Origin: Acuticoccus yangtzensis | GTDB lineage: Bacteria; Pseudomonadota; Alphaproteobacteria; Rhizobiales; Amorphaceae | DNA: 64,000 nt | NCBI RefSeq assembly: GCF_001927245.1 | Contig: NZ_MJUX01000002.1 | Location: 1-64,000 of the forward strand | Direction: 5' to 3' | Shown: positions 37,992-47,556 of the stretch, piece after piece | Layout of the letters: each line of letters starts with the position of its first letter | Numbering within the stretch: the stretch's first letter is position 1 | Translations under genes and position numbers: made by a program | Notes under the pieces: model-generated | What the model was told of the DNA's origin: nothing | What the model saw: only the letters and a program-made list of their open reading frames with translations | The model's database searches: none

Positions 37992-40013
37992 ATGCCGGCG
38001 ATCCGCACCTCACTTGGACTTGCACTTCTCGCCTCCACAAGCTCGTTCGTGCCCGCAATCGCACAGGAGGCAGCACCCGCGCTCACCCTCCAGCTCCTCC
38101 ACGCCTCGGACCTCGAAGGCAACGCCGACGCGGTGGAGAACGCGCCGAATTTCGCCGCGATCGTGGACCGGCTGCGCCAGGACTATGACACGACGCTGGT
38201 CCTTTCGGCCGGCGACAACTTGATCCCCAGCCCCTTCTCCAACGCCGCAGGGGCACCCGACCCACAGATCGCCCGCCAGCTTTCCGAGGCGCTGACCACC
38301 GCCATGAGGGCGATCGGCCACGATGTGGACGCTCAGGAGACGGCCACGGGGCGCTTCGACATCGCGGCGATGGATATCATCGGTTTCGACGCCTCCGCCA
38401 TCGGCAACCACGAGTTCGACTTCGGTCAGGGCCCACTTCTCGGCGTCCTCGCGGCGTCGGATACGTGGGTCGGCGCATCCTTTCCCCTGCTGTCGGCCAA
38501 TCTGGTGGTCGGCCCGCAAAGCCCCTTGCGCGCGATCTACAAGGGCGAAGGCCTGTCCGCCGCAGAGGAACAGTCCGGCGTTATCGCCCCGTTCGCGGTG
38601 CTGGAGGCGAACGGCACGCGCTTCGGCGTCATCGGCATCACGACGCCGCTGCTGGCCACCATCTCCTCGCCCGGCGGCGACCCGTCGACGGCCGAAGACG
38701 ATGTGACGACCGAGCCCACCTCGGACGACATCGACGCGCTCGCCGCCGTGGTGCAGCCGTTCATCGACGAGCTGACCGGCCAGGGCCTCGACAAGATCAT
38801 CATCACCTCGCACCTGCAGCAGGCGGCGCTGGAACAGGAGCTCGCCGGCAAGCTCTCCGGTGTCGACATCATCATCGCCGGCGGCTCCGATACGCGCCTT
38901 GCGGACGACGGCGACATCTTGCGCGAAGGGGACGATGCGCAGGGACCCTACCCGATCCTGACCGAAGACGCTGACGGCGCGCCGGTCGCGATCGTGTCAA
39001 CGGACGGGCAATATTCCTACGTGGGCCGTCTGGTGATCGGGTTCGATGACGACGGCAAGATCATGCCGACGACGATCGACCCCGCGATATCCGGCGCCTT
39101 CGCCACCGACGAGGCGGGCGTTCTGCGCGTCACCGGCGCCGCCGAGCTGGCCGCCGCCATCGACGCTTCGCCGCCCGCCGCCACGTTGCGCGACCTCGTC
39201 ACCGCCCTGTCGGATGCGGTGCTGACCGCCTCGGGACAGACCTATTTCGCGGACCTCGCGGTCGACCTCAACGGCAGCCGCGGGCCGGGCGTGCGCACCG
39301 AGGAGACCAATCTCGGCAGCCTCACCGCGGATGCCAACCTCGCCGCGGCGCGCGCATTGACCGACGACGAGGTGCTGATCTCGCTGAAGAATGGCGGCGG
39401 CATCCGCGCCTCCATCCCGCGCGACGACGGCAAAGTCTCCGAGCTGGAGATCCAACAGGCGCTCGCCTTCAACAACAGCCTGTCCCTGATCACGCTGACG
39501 CCGGAACAGCTCGTGGAGGCGTTGGAGCACGGCGTCGCGGAGAGCACCTTCTCGGACGACGGTGTCCCCAGCAACACGCCGGGGCGCTTCCCGCAGGTCG
39601 GCGGCCTCTCCTTCACCTTCGACCCGGCGAGACCGGCGGGCGGGCGCATCGTCGCCCTCAGCCTGACCGGCGCCGGGCCGGACGGCGGCGACGTCACCCT
39701 GGTGGAGGACGGCGCCCTCACCGACGCGGCGGCGGACTATGCGGACGGCATCCGCGCGGTGACGCTGAGCTTCCTCGTGACGGGTGGTGACGGCTATCCC
39801 TTCCCCGCCTTCGTGGAGGCCGACGCCGCCTTCGCCGACGTGGTCGACCTCATCGACACCGACGTGGTGGCCGACGGGGCGGCGCAGTTCACCAACGTAG
39901 GCACCGAGCAGGACGCCTTCGCCGAATATCTGGCGGCGATGGAGGGCCCAGTCGACATGGCCGACACCCCCGCCGCGGAAGATACGCGCATCCGCAACAC
40001 GCTGGCGCAGTAG
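37992..40013 (+). CDS. periplasmic/secreted 5'-nucleotidase family protein
   Basis: 673 residues. A Sec signal peptide covers about 1-24 (..FVPAIA|QEA). The metallophosphatase domain has LLHASDLEGN, SAGDNLIP, GNHEFDFG, SHLQQ and GGSDT. The 5'-nucleotidase C-terminal domain has KNGGGIRASI and LAFNNSLSLI. It is a close paralogue of the domains of the RTX-fused protein just upstream, lacking the repeats and exported by another route. In both proteins the first metal motif is D-x-E, not the usual D-x-H. The ATG at 37992 follows GGAAGG. Likely phosphate or nucleoside scavenging outside the cytoplasm. Confidence 0.87.
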   Translation: MPAIRTSLGLALLASTSSFVPAIAQEAAPALTLQLLHASDLEGNADAVENAPNFAAIVDRLRQDYDTTLVLSAGDNLIPSPFSNAAGAPDPQIARQLSEALTTAMRAIGHDVDAQETATGRFDIAAMDIIGFDASAIGNHEFDFGQGPLLGVLAASDTWVGASFPLLSANLVVGPQSPLRAIYKGEGLSAAEEQSGVIAPFAVLEANGTRFGVIGITTPLLATISSPGGDPSTAEDDVTTEPTSDDIDALAAVVQPFIDELTGQGLDKIIITSHLQQAALEQELAGKLSGVDIIIAGGSDTRLADDGDILREGDDAQGPYPILTEDADGAPVAIVSTDGQYSYVGRLVIGFDDDGKIMPTTIDPAISGAFATDEAGVLRVTGAAELAAAIDASPPAATLRDLVTALSDAVLTASGQTYFADLAVDLNGSRGPGVRTEETNLGSLTADANLAAARALTDDEVLISLKNGGGIRASIPRDDGKVSELEIQQALAFNNSLSLITLTPEQLVEALEHGVAESTFSDDGVPSNTPGRFPQVGGLSFTFDPARPAGGRIVALSLTGAGPDGGDVTLVEDGALTDAAADYADGIRAVTLSFLVTGGDGYPFPAFVEADAAFADVVDLIDTDVVADGAAQFTNVGTEQDAFAEYLAAMEGPVDMADTPAAEDTRIRNTLAQ

Positions 40014-40033
40014 CAGCCGCCGGCCGACAAAAA

Positions 40034-40059
40034 AAGCGGGCGCCGCCGGGCGCCCGCTT
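40034..40059 (-). terminator. strong terminator shared by convergent genes
   Basis: AAGCGGGCGCC (40034-40044) pairs with GGCGCCCGCTT (40049-40059), allowing for a 4-base loop. Read on the minus strand the stem ends in a run of seven T, ideal for the lysine-tRNA ligase gene. For the plus-strand nucleotidase gene it gives only a stem. Confidence 0.85.
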
Positions 40060-40086
40060 CATGTTCCGACAACCGGCGCGAGAGGG

Positions 40087-41646
40087 TCAGGCCGCGTCAC
40101 GCTCCAGCGCTTCGGCGATCATTGCGCGCGTTTCCGGCACGCCGTAGAGCGCCACGAAGGAGCCGAAGCGCGGCCCCTGCGGCTGGCCGAGCAGCACCTG
40201 ATAGAGCGCGCCGAACCAGTCGCGAAGCTGCTCGAAATGCTCCTTGCCGACCGCGTAGACCTCGTTCTGGATGTCCTCGGCCGCGGCTCCGTCCATCCCG
40301 TCCAGCCGCGCCGACAGGTCTTCCAGCGCCTTGCGCTCGATCTCCGTCGCGGGGCGAAAGGTCTTGGTCGGCGCCACGAAGTCGGCGAAGTAGCGGATCG
40401 CGTAGCCGACCAGCTTGTCGAGCTCCGGTTCACTCTCGGGCGTCGCCCCCGGCGCATAGCGCGAGATGAAGCCCCACAGCACCTCGCGGCTCTGCGCGTT
40501 CGACGCGGAGACGAGGTTGAGCAGCATCGCGAAGGAGATCGGCGTCCCGCTGGCGGTCTCCGGCGCACCCTTGATGTGCCAGACCGGGTTTTCCAGCCGC
40601 TTCGCCTCGTCCTCGCCGGCATACTTGTCGGCGAAGGTGAAGTACTCGTCCACCGCCTTCGGAATCACGTCGAAATAAAGCCGCTTGGCGGTCTTCGGCT
40701 TCTGGAACATGAAGAGCGAAAGGCTCTCCGGCGAGGCGTAGGTGAGCCACTCCTCCACCGACAGGCCGTTGCCCTTGGTCTTGGAGATCTTCTCGCCGTT
40801 CTCGTCCAGGAACAGTTCATAGTTGAATCCGGCCGGCGGAGTGCCGCCGATCGCCCGGCAGATCTTCGACGACTGCTGCACCGAATCGATGAGGTCCTTG
40901 CCGGCCATCTCGTAGTCGACGCCGAGCGCGGCCCAGCGCATCGCCCAGTCGGGCTTCCACTGCAGCTTCGCGTGGCCGCCCGTCACCGGCGTCTCGAACC
41001 TCTTGCCGGCCGCGTCCTGCCAGACGATGGTGCCCGCGTCCGGGTTGGTCTCCAACACCGGCACCTGCTCGACGACGCGCGTCTCCGGGTGGATCGGCAG
41101 GAAGGGCGAATAAGTCGCCCGCCGCTCCGGCCCGAGCGTCGGCAGCATGATCTTCATCACCGCGTCGTAGTTGCGCAGCGTCGCCAGAAGCGCATCGTCG
41201 AACTCGCCCGAGCGGTAGGTCTCGGTGGCGGACTTGAACTCGTAGTCGAATCCGAAATCGTCCAGGAACGCGCGCAAACGAGCGTTGTTGTGGTGCGCAA
41301 AGCTCTCGTGCGTGCCGAAGGGGTCCGGCACCTCGGTCAAGGGGCGGCCCATGAAGGGGGCCATCTTGTCCTGGTTCGGCAAGGTCGGCGGGATCTTGCG
41401 CATCCCGTCCATGTCGTCCGAGAAGGCGATGAGGCGGGTGGGCACGGCCCCGTCCGTCAGCGCCTCGAACGCGCGGCGCACCATGGTCGTGCGCGCCACC
41501 TCGCCGAAGGTGCCGATGTGCGGCAGGCCGGACGGGCCGTAGCCGGTCTCGAAGATCGCCGTGCGCGTCTCACCCTTCAGGCGGTCGACGACCTTCTTGG
41601 CCTCCTCGAAAGGCCAGGCCTTGGCGTTTTGGGCAATGGCGCTCAT
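40087..41646 (-). CDS. lysK: lysine--tRNA ligase, class I
   Basis: 519 residues. This is the archaeal-type class I LysRS that many alphaproteobacteria use in place of class II LysS. The HIGH-like motif is [13 protein letters not shown] (HIGT at 43-46), and the KMSKS equivalent is [10 protein letters not shown] at about 287-296. [12 protein letters not shown] and [16 protein letters not shown] are family-specific. It charges tRNA-Lys in the cytoplasm. ATG at 41646. Stands alone between terminators. Confidence 0.95.
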   Translation of the reverse strand: MSAIAQNAKAWPFEEAKKVVDRLKGETRTAIFETGYGPSGLPHIGTFGEVARTTMVRRAFEALTDGAVPTRLIAFSDDMDGMRKIPPTLPNQDKMAPFMGRPLTEVPDPFGTHESFAHHNNARLRAFLDDFGFDYEFKSATETYRSGEFDDALLATLRNYDAVMKIMLPTLGPERRATYSPFLPIHPETRVVEQVPVLETNPDAGTIVWQDAAGKRFETPVTGGHAKLQWKPDWAMRWAALGVDYEMAGKDLIDSVQQSSKICRAIGGTPPAGFNYELFLDENGEKISKTKGNGLSVEEWLTYASPESLSLFMFQKPKTAKRLYFDVIPKAVDEYFTFADKYAGEDEAKRLENPVWHIKGAPETASGTPISFAMLLNLVSASNAQSREVLWGFISRYAPGATPESEPELDKLVGYAIRYFADFVAPTKTFRPATEIERKALEDLSARLDGMDGAAAEDIQNEVYAVGKEHFEQLRDWFGALYQVLLGQPQGPRFGSFVALYGVPETRAMIAEALERDAA

Positions 41647-42160
41647 CGGGCGGTTCCTTCCTCGGTCGGGCGCGGCTCGTCGAAAGCCTCATCGCGGGTC
41701 ATGACGGCCACCTTGCATGTCGCGGCCGCTGAACGTTTGGGCAGTCCGGAGGATTTTCGCACCTCCGCCGTGCCCGGTTTGATCAGACGGTCGTCGGTCT
41801 CCCAAGAGGTGGTCAGCATGTCACTTCATCATTCGACAGATTGAGGATGCCCCGAAGGGCCGGTCGCCTCCCTCACAAGCCGCCGAGCAGCCCGATACCG
41901 GCCCGGATCGCCGCGGTCTCGGTTTCGCGGCCCGCGGCGGCTCGTGCGGCATGGCGGTGGAGGGCCGCACACACCGTGCGGTGGCCGGTACATAAAGACA
42001 GAACGCGGGTCTGGCCAGAGGAGTCGGCAGCGGGCGGAGAGCCCGCGCGAAGCAGCCGGCGGCGGGGCGCGCATCGTGGCCCTCGGTGCGCGGCTCGATG
42101 TAGCATGAGGCTCATCAAGGTGCTAAGGGGCACCGATAGTCGAGATAAGCCGGACACGCC
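41647..42160. other. intergenic region without recognised gene
   Basis: 514 bases between the divergent lysK and terB-like genes. It should carry both promoters. Short frames on either strand have random composition and no family resemblance. Nothing further is seen. Confidence 0.5.
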
Positions 42161-42583
42161 ATGGACCAGCCCATTTCCCACCACGAAGCCCTCGTGTTCG
42201 CGATGGTGACGATGTCCGCCGTCGATCGGACGATGACCGATTCCGAGCTGCGCCGCATCGGTGAGATCGTCGACACCGTGCCGGTCTTCCGCGACTTCGA
42301 TTCCGACCGCCTTGTGCATCTGGCCGAGACCTGCGGCGACATCCTGCAGGAGGACGATGGGCTCGACACCGTGCTCGACCTCATCGCCACCTGCGTGCCG
42401 AAGACGCTGTACGAAACCGCTTATGCGCTGGCGGTGGAAGTGGCGGCGGCGGATCTGCGAATCCAGCAGGAGGAGCTGCGCTTCCTCGCCATGCTGCGCG
42501 ACCGGTTGGGGCTGGAAAAGCTCATCGTCGCTGCGCTGGAGCGCGGCGCGCGCGCCCGTCACCGCACCCTCTCGGCGAACTGA
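42161..42583 (+). CDS. TerB-like (tellurite resistance TerB fold) protein
   Basis: 140 residues, all helical. ALVFAMVTMSAVDRTMTDSE (about 10-29) and ALAVEVAAADLRIQQEELRF (about 89-108) are the two TerB-type repeats, each with an acidic metal-binding edge (VDRTMTDSEL, AADLRIQQEEL). Single TerB proteins in proteobacteria are linked to stress and envelope phenotypes, and no ter operon partners are present. Weak ribosome binding site. Role unknown. Confidence 0.75.
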   Translation: MDQPISHHEALVFAMVTMSAVDRTMTDSELRRIGEIVDTVPVFRDFDSDRLVHLAETCGDILQEDDGLDTVLDLIATCVPKTLYETAYALAVEVAAADLRIQQEELRFLAMLRDRLGLEKLIVAALERGARARHRTLSAN

Positions 42584-42655
42584 CCGGGGCGGAGCGGACC
42601 GGCTGCTCAGCCGACGCGATGCCGCCTCGGTTCTTGCCGGCGCGGCTCTCCCGCC

Positions 42656-43048
42656 TCAGTTCATCAGGGGGCGCGCGTCGGGCATGTCCAGCGAGAAGGC
42701 CGGAATGTCGACCGAGAAGGTCGTACCGTCCTCGCGCTCCATCTCGTACCGTCCGACCATGAAACCGGACGGCGTGGTCAGCGGACAGCCGGACGTGTAC
42801 TCGAAGCTTTCACCGGGCGACAGGCGCGGCTCCTCGCCGACCACGCCCATACCGTCGACCTCCTGCACCTGGCCGAGCGCGTTGGTGATCGTCCAATGAC
42901 GGCGGCGCAACTGTACCGTCTCCAGCCCGCCGTTGCGGATCGTCACCGTATAGGCCCAAACATAACGGTTCGCCTGAGGCGCGGAGTGCTCCGGCAAGTA
43001 GCGGGGCTCGACCGTCACGTCGATGGATTGTGTTGTTTGCCTGTACAT
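42656..43048 (-). CDS. apaG: ApaG domain protein
   Basis: 130 residues from the ATG at 43048: [20 protein letters not shown] is the normal ApaG start. The frame is open further upstream with another ATG at 43150, giving a longer basic N-terminus that lacks family support. It continues [40 protein letters not shown], then [20 protein letters not shown], which is the immunoglobulin-like ApaG fold with its GxGxxG-like turn. Linked in other bacteria to Co2+/Mg2+ phenotypes; a biochemical role is not settled. Confidence 0.92.
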   Translation of the reverse strand: MYRQTTQSIDVTVEPRYLPEHSAPQANRYVWAYTVTIRNGGLETVQLRRRHWTITNALGQVQEVDGMGVVGEEPRLSPGESFEYTSGCPLTTPSGFMVGRYEMEREDGTTFSVDIPAFSLDMPDARPLMN

Positions 43049-43373
43049 CCAGTGCCCATCGGCGCGCTGCGGTGCGTCGCGCCGGTTCTGCTGTCCTGTC
43101 TCGCCGTGGCCTGCGGCTCTTGCATCTTTCACGCCGCGTTGGTCCGCCATGATGCGCCCCCACCCTGTCGCCAGCCACGGCATGGCCGTATTCATCGCGG
43201 CCTCAGTCGCTCTTCAGCGCAGCATCACCAAATTGTCATCACCCTTCCCAAGGGTTTAGCAGGTTTAAACAAAACTGAAAGAAACCCTTCCGTGTAAATT
43301 GCATACCGTCAAACGTGCGTAAACTTGCCGCGGGTTGAGCAGCGCGCACGAAATTTGCCGAAATTGGAAATAA
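43049..43373. promoter_or_regulatory. AT-rich divergent promoter region
   Basis: 325 bases between divergent apaG and the CDP-alcohol phosphatidyltransferase gene. From about 43230 to 43370 it is notably AT-rich. An inverted repeat AAGGGTTT (43250-43257) / AAACCCTT (43282-43289) with a 24-base spacer lies in it. Which strand's promoter it serves cannot be told. Confidence 0.4.
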
Positions 43374-44021
43374 ATGTACGACGCGCGACTTCGTCTCATA
43401 ATCGACCCGATCTTGAACAGGGTCGCCGCTCGGGCCCGCCGCCTTCCCGTCTCCGCCGATGCGGTCACGGTGGCCGGGCTCGTCGCAGGGCTCGGTGCCG
43501 CGGCGGCGATCGTCTGCGGCGCGTTCGAATGGGCGCTCGGGCTCATCATCCTCAACCGCCTCGCCGACGGGCTCGACGGCGCCCTCGCCCGCCAGCGCGG
43601 CGCCACCCTCCTCGGCGGCTATATCGACATCGTCTTCGACTTCATCTTCTACGGCGCGATCCCGCTCGCCTTCGCGCTGGTCGACCCGCAGCAGAACGGG
43701 CTTGCCGCCGCCTGTCTCCTGTTCAGCTTCTATGCCAACGGGGCGACCTTCCTCGCCTTCTCCGCCGTCGCCGCGGAGGCCGGGCTCGCGACCGAGGCGC
43801 AAGGCAAGAAGACGATCTACTACCTCGCCGGCCTCGCCGAGGGGGCCGAAACGATCGCCGTCTTCTGCCTCATGGCGCTGTTACCGTGGGCCTTCGCGCC
43901 GCTCGCCTTCGCCTTCGCGGCACTGTGCACCGTCTCGGCCGGTGCGCGCATCGTCGCCGCATGGCAGACGCTTTCGCGCCTCCCCCCGCCCTCTCAGAGG
44001 TCCGCCAAAATCAGGCGCTGA
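43374..44021 (+). CDS. CDP-alcohol phosphatidyltransferase family protein
   Basis: 215 residues with about six membrane helices. The catalytic motif D-x2-D-G-x2-A-R-x8-G-x3-D-x3-D is complete in ADGLDGALARQRGATLLGG followed by YIDIVFD (about 64-89). It swaps CMP of a CDP-activated lipid for an alcohol at the inner membrane; the acceptor is unknown. The last 28 bases overlap the 3' end of the convergent serine hydrolase gene. Confidence 0.9.
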   Translation: MYDARLRLIIDPILNRVAARARRLPVSADAVTVAGLVAGLGAAAAIVCGAFEWALGLIILNRLADGLDGALARQRGATLLGGYIDIVFDFIFYGAIPLAFALVDPQQNGLAAACLLFSFYANGATFLAFSAVAAEAGLATEAQGKKTIYYLAGLAEGAETIAVFCLMALLPWAFAPLAFAFAALCTVSAGARIVAAWQTLSRLPPPSQRSAKIRR

Positions 44022-45190
44022 AGCACGATCATCGGGTTCAGCCACTGGTCGGGCTCATTATACTTCCCGCAATAGATCACGCCGACGAGGTTCAGCGACG
44101 GGATCACGAACAGGCGCTGCCCGCCATTGCCCATCGCCGAAAGCGTCGTGGCCGTGCCGCCGGAGCGGCCCAGCGGCTGCTCGGTGATGTACCAGCTACG
44201 GCTGTAGCCGATGCCGAAGGAGGTGGTGATCTCCGCCGTCCTCAGCGCCTCGATCCAGAAGGCCGGGACGATGCGGCGCCCTTCGAACACACCGCCGTCC
44301 AGCACCATGCGGCCGATCCTGGCGAGGCCCGGTGCGGTCAGGCGCATTCCCGAGGCGGCCGCGGCCACACCATCCCACCCGCGCGACCAGGAAAAGCTGT
44401 CGATGCCGAGCGGCGCCAGAAGCCTTTCGCGCGCATAGTCGGCGAGGTCGATTCCCGTTCCGCGTTCGATGACGTGGCCGATCATCGCCGTGGCGCCGCC
44501 ATTGTAGCGCCAGACCTCGCCCGGAAGAGCCACGAAAGGGCGGGTCAGAATGAACTGCCAGCGGTCATCGGCCATCTCCATGGCGATCTCGCTGTTGTCG
44601 GGGTGGTTGTAGGGAACGTCCTCGTTCCACTCCAAGCCGAGCGACATGTTGAGAGCGTGGGAGATGCGCATCGACTGGTGCGCTGCGGTGGAGAGATGCG
44701 CGTAGGAGGGAAAGGCGTCCATCAGCGGTGCGTCGAGCGGCGGCACCTCGCCCCGCTCCAGCGCGATCCCGTAGAGCAGCGACGTGATGCTCTTGGTGAT
44801 CGAGCGCAGGTCGTGCAGCGTGTCCGGACCGAAGGTGACGGTGCCGAGGTCGATGCCCCATTCGCTGTCTTCGCCCGTGAAGTAGCGGGCGGCCACCACC
44901 TCGCCCCCCTGCTCGACGTGGACGGCGTGAAGGCCGGGCAGCACGCCGGCCTGAACCGCAAGGTCGATGCGCGTGGCAAGCGGCGGCATGGCGTTCCCGC
45001 CGTCCCCGGCGTTCTTCAGGTCCTCGACCTTCCCCTCGTCAGCGGCGCGGGCCGGATCGGGCGGCAGGGCGCCGGCCGCGCTGCCGAGGCCGATGACAGC
45101 GGCGGCCTGCGGCGCGGCCGCCAGAACGCGGCGCCGCGTCGGCCGTGCCGTTCGTCTCCCGGAGTGCGCGCCCTTCGCGGGTCCGGTCAT
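43994..45190 (-). CDS. serine hydrolase, class C beta-lactamase/esterase family, Tat-exported
   Basis: 398 residues from the ATG at 45190. A twin-arginine signal is visible (TRRRVLAAAPQAAAVIG, about 17-33). The SxxK active site is S-I-T-K within LRSITKSITSLLYG. The Tyr motif region is YNGGATAMIGHVIE, and the C-terminal Gly-rich GRSGGTATTLSAMG takes the place of the KTG box. Relatives are D,D-peptidases, esterases and 6-aminohexanoate-type hydrolases. The start lies 8 bases after the stop of the alpha/beta hydrolase gene, so the two form an operon. Confidence 0.85.
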   Translation of the reverse strand: MTGPAKGAHSGRRTARPTRRRVLAAAPQAAAVIGLGSAAGALPPDPARAADEGKVEDLKNAGDGGNAMPPLATRIDLAVQAGVLPGLHAVHVEQGGEVVAARYFTGEDSEWGIDLGTVTFGPDTLHDLRSITKSITSLLYGIALERGEVPPLDAPLMDAFPSYAHLSTAAHQSMRISHALNMSLGLEWNEDVPYNHPDNSEIAMEMADDRWQFILTRPFVALPGEVWRYNGGATAMIGHVIERGTGIDLADYARERLLAPLGIDSFSWSRGWDGVAAAASGMRLTAPGLARIGRMVLDGGVFEGRRIVPAFWIEALRTAEITTSFGIGYSRSWYITEQPLGRSGGTATTLSAMGNGGQRLFVIPSLNLVGVIYCGKYNEPDQWLNPMIVLQRLILADL

Positions 45191-45198
45191 TCCTTCCC

Positions 45199-45912
45199 TC
45201 AGCTCTCGGCGAGCGCCAGCAGCAGCTCCGCCGTCTCGTCCGGCATGGTGATCATCATGTCGTGCCCAGTGCGCATCTCGCGATAGTCCCACCCGTAGGC
45301 CTTCGCCCGCACGCGCGAGGTGACGAGCGGCGCATATTCCGGCTCGGTGACGGCGACATAGGTGCAGTCGAACCCTTCGCCCGGCGCCCTGTCCAGGGCG
45401 AGCGGCTCGACGAAGGTCGAAAACGGATGCGGGGTCATGTGCGCTTCAACGAAGGCGGCGGCCTCGGGCTCGAGGACGCCGAGCGCTGCGGCGGGCGGCT
45501 TGGGCAGTGTCAGCCCGCCGGAGAACGCCTCGGCCGCGGCGCGCCGCCCCTCCACGATCGCCGGGTCCATCGTGTCGAACGGTGCCTCTCCGCCTTCCAG
45601 CACCATCGCGTCGAGATAGACCAGGCGGTCGATGCGCCCTGGTACCGCCTCGGCGAGGCCGGACACCACCGAGCCGGCGAAGCTGTGCCCGACCACGATG
45701 ACGTCGGTCAGCGCCTTGTCGCTCATGAGGCGGGCGACCTCGTCCACCCAGTCGTTGAGGGTGATGCCGGGGCGCAGCAGATCCGCCTTCTCGCCGAGAC
45801 CGCTCAAGATCGGCGTCTCGACCCGGTGGCCGGCCGCCTCAAGGCGGTCCCGCACGGCGGCCCAGCACCAGGCGCCGTGCCAGGCACCGTGAACGAGAAG
45901 AAAGGTGCGCAT
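45199..45912 (-). CDS. alpha/beta hydrolase (salicylate-esterase/EstC-like)
   Basis: 237 residues. FLLVHGAWHGAWCWAAV is the oxyanion His-Gly start of the small plant-type esterase group. The nucleophile elbow is VGHSFAG, and the catalytic His is in RTGHDMM near the end. Soluble, no signal peptide. Substrate unknown. ATG at 45912 with a weak binding site. Likely co-transcribed with the Tat-exported serine hydrolase downstream. Confidence 0.87.
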   Translation of the reverse strand: MRTFLLVHGAWHGAWCWAAVRDRLEAAGHRVETPILSGLGEKADLLRPGITLNDWVDEVARLMSDKALTDVIVVGHSFAGSVVSGLAEAVPGRIDRLVYLDAMVLEGGEAPFDTMDPAIVEGRRAAAEAFSGGLTLPKPPAAALGVLEPEAAAFVEAHMTPHPFSTFVEPLALDRAPGEGFDCTYVAVTEPEYAPLVTSRVRAKAYGWDYREMRTGHDMMITMPDETAELLLALAES

Positions 45913-46018
45913 GGGAGACGTCCGATCATAACTGGCGCCGAGGGCGTGGCGCGGAAGGAAACCCTATCGCCGCACCACGCCGCGGTCCAGGCGCGGCCCG
46001 GCAGGCCCTAGGCCCAGC

Positions 46019-46771
46019 CTATACCTCCAGCCACTCGCGCCGCACGTCGTCCCGCCCGGCGAAGTCCGCCGGGGTGCCGGAATAGACGATCTCGCCATGG
46101 CCCATCACATAGACCCGCGCGGCGATCTTCAGCGCGATGGAGAGCTTCTGCTCCACCAAGAGGATCGCCACACCCGCCCGCGCGATGCCGGCGATGAGCT
46201 CGCCCACCTGCTGCACGATCTTCGGCGCCAGCCCCTCGGTCGGCTCGTCGATCATGATGAGGTCCGGGTCGCCCATCAGCGTGCGGCAGATGGTGAGCAT
46301 CTGCTTCTCTCCGCCCGACAGGACACCCGCCGCCGTATCCGCGCGCGCGGCGAGGTTGGGGAACATGTCCAGCATCTCGTCCACCCGCCAGCGGCCGGGG
46401 CGGCGCGGGTCCTTGATGCCGAGGAGGAGGTTCTGGCGCACCGTCATCATCGGGAAGATGTCGCGGTTCTCCGGCACGTAACCGAGGCCGGCGCGGGCGA
46501 TCTCGTGACTGGGGCGGCCGGAGATGAGCGCGCCCTTGAACCAGACCTCGCCCACCGGCGCGACCTCGCCCATGATCGCCTTCACCGTGGTCGACCGGCC
46601 AACGCCGTTGCGGCCGAGAAGCGCCACCACCTCGCCCCGCCCCACCGTCAGATCGACGCCCTGAAGGACGTGGCTCTTGCCGTAATAGGCATGGAGGCCG
46701 CGCACGGCGAGGATGGGGTCCGCCGCCTCCCCCGCGCCCTCGGCCCGGTCCAGCACCGCAGCGTCGGTCAT
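46019..46771 (-). CDS. livF: branched-chain amino acid-type ABC transporter, ATPase LivF
   Basis: 250 residues. It has the signature LSGGEKQML, Walker B LIMIDEPTEGL and LLVEQKLSIALKIA typical of LivF. The Walker A loop reads GRNGVGRSTT: the invariant Lys is Arg59, encoded CGG. The partner LivG keeps GPNGAGKST. ATG at 46771 overlaps the livG stop (ATGA). It powers uptake together with LivG; the substrate is set by the LivK-like protein of the same operon. Confidence 0.93.
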   Translation of the reverse strand: MTDAAVLDRAEGAGEAADPILAVRGLHAYYGKSHVLQGVDLTVGRGEVVALLGRNGVGRSTTVKAIMGEVAPVGEVWFKGALISGRPSHEIARAGLGYVPENRDIFPMMTVRQNLLLGIKDPRRPGRWRVDEMLDMFPNLAARADTAAGVLSGGEKQMLTICRTLMGDPDLIMIDEPTEGLAPKIVQQVGELIAGIARAGVAILLVEQKLSIALKIAARVYVMGHGEIVYSGTPADFAGRDDVRREWLEV

Positions 46772-47556
46772 TGCGCCGCCTCCAGCCCAGCCTCGTCGCC
46801 GAGATAGGCTTCGCGCACGCGCGGATCACCGCGGATCTCCTCCGGCGTGCCTGTGGCGATGATCTCGCCATAGCACAGCACCGAAATCCGGTCGGCGAGG
46901 CCGAAAACGACGCCCATGTCGTGCTCCACGATGAGAAGGGTCTTGGCCGCCGTCGCCGCGCGAATGAGCGCCACGGCCCGCGCGGTCTCCGAATGACTCA
47001 TGCCGGCGGTCGGCTCGTCCAGCATCACCACGGAGGGGCCGCCGGCGATGGTGATGGCGATCTCCAGCGTCCTCTGGTCGGCATAGGGCAGGAGCGCGGC
47101 GGGAAGGTCGGCCTTGTCCGTCAGCCCGACCATGGCGAGGATCTCGGCCGTCCTCTCCTGCACCGCCCGCGAGGCGCGCACGCTCTTCCAGAAGGCGTAT
47201 TTCTGGCCCATCGACCACAACACGCCGCAGCGCACATTCTCCCGCACCGTCATGTTGGTGAAGACGGACGACACCTGAAAGGAGCGCGACAGGCCGCGCC
47301 GGTTCACCGCATAAGGCGGCAGGCCGGAGATGCGCTCACCATGGAGCCGCACCTCCCCCGCCGTCGGCTTGAACATGCCCGACACGAGGTTGAAGAGGGT
47401 CGACTTCCCCGCCCCGTTGGGGCCGATGATCGCGTGCCGCTCCCCCGGCGCGATGGTCAGATCCACCCCGCGGATAATCTCCGCCTGGCCGAAATTCTTG
47501 GTGAGGCCGCGGATCTCGATGGCGGGGGTCACGGCGGAATTCATGGCAGAATTCAT
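46768..47556 (-). CDS. livG: branched-chain amino acid-type ABC transporter, ATPase LivG
   Basis: 262 residues with Walker A GPNGAGKST, Q-loop SFQVSSVF, Walker B VVMLDEPTAGM and LLIVEHDMGVVFGLADRI, the LivG pattern. ATG at 47556 overlaps the livM stop (ATGA) and has GGGAG 7 bases upstream. A 12-base in-frame duplication gives the start MNSAMNSA, so a second ATG at 47544 is also possible. The signature LSGGQ appears altered to LPYADQRTLEIA, as in many LivG proteins. Confidence 0.93.
   Translation of the reverse strand: MNSAMNSAVTPAIEIRGLTKNFGQAEIIRGVDLTIAPGERHAIIGPNGAGKSTLFNLVSGMFKPTAGEVRLHGERISGLPPYAVNRRGLSRSFQVSSVFTNMTVRENVRCGVLWSMGQKYAFWKSVRASRAVQERTAEILAMVGLTDKADLPAALLPYADQRTLEIAITIAGGPSVVMLDEPTAGMSHSETARAVALIRAATAAKTLLIVEHDMGVVFGLADRISVLCYGEIIATGTPEEIRGDPRVREAYLGDEAGLEAAQ

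Noticed and set aside
43250-43289. Inverted repeat AAGGGTTT/AAACCCTT upstream of the phosphatidyltransferase gene
   Set aside because: The 24-base spacing and short arms are compatible with chance in this AT-rich promoter, so it is noted but not called an operator.
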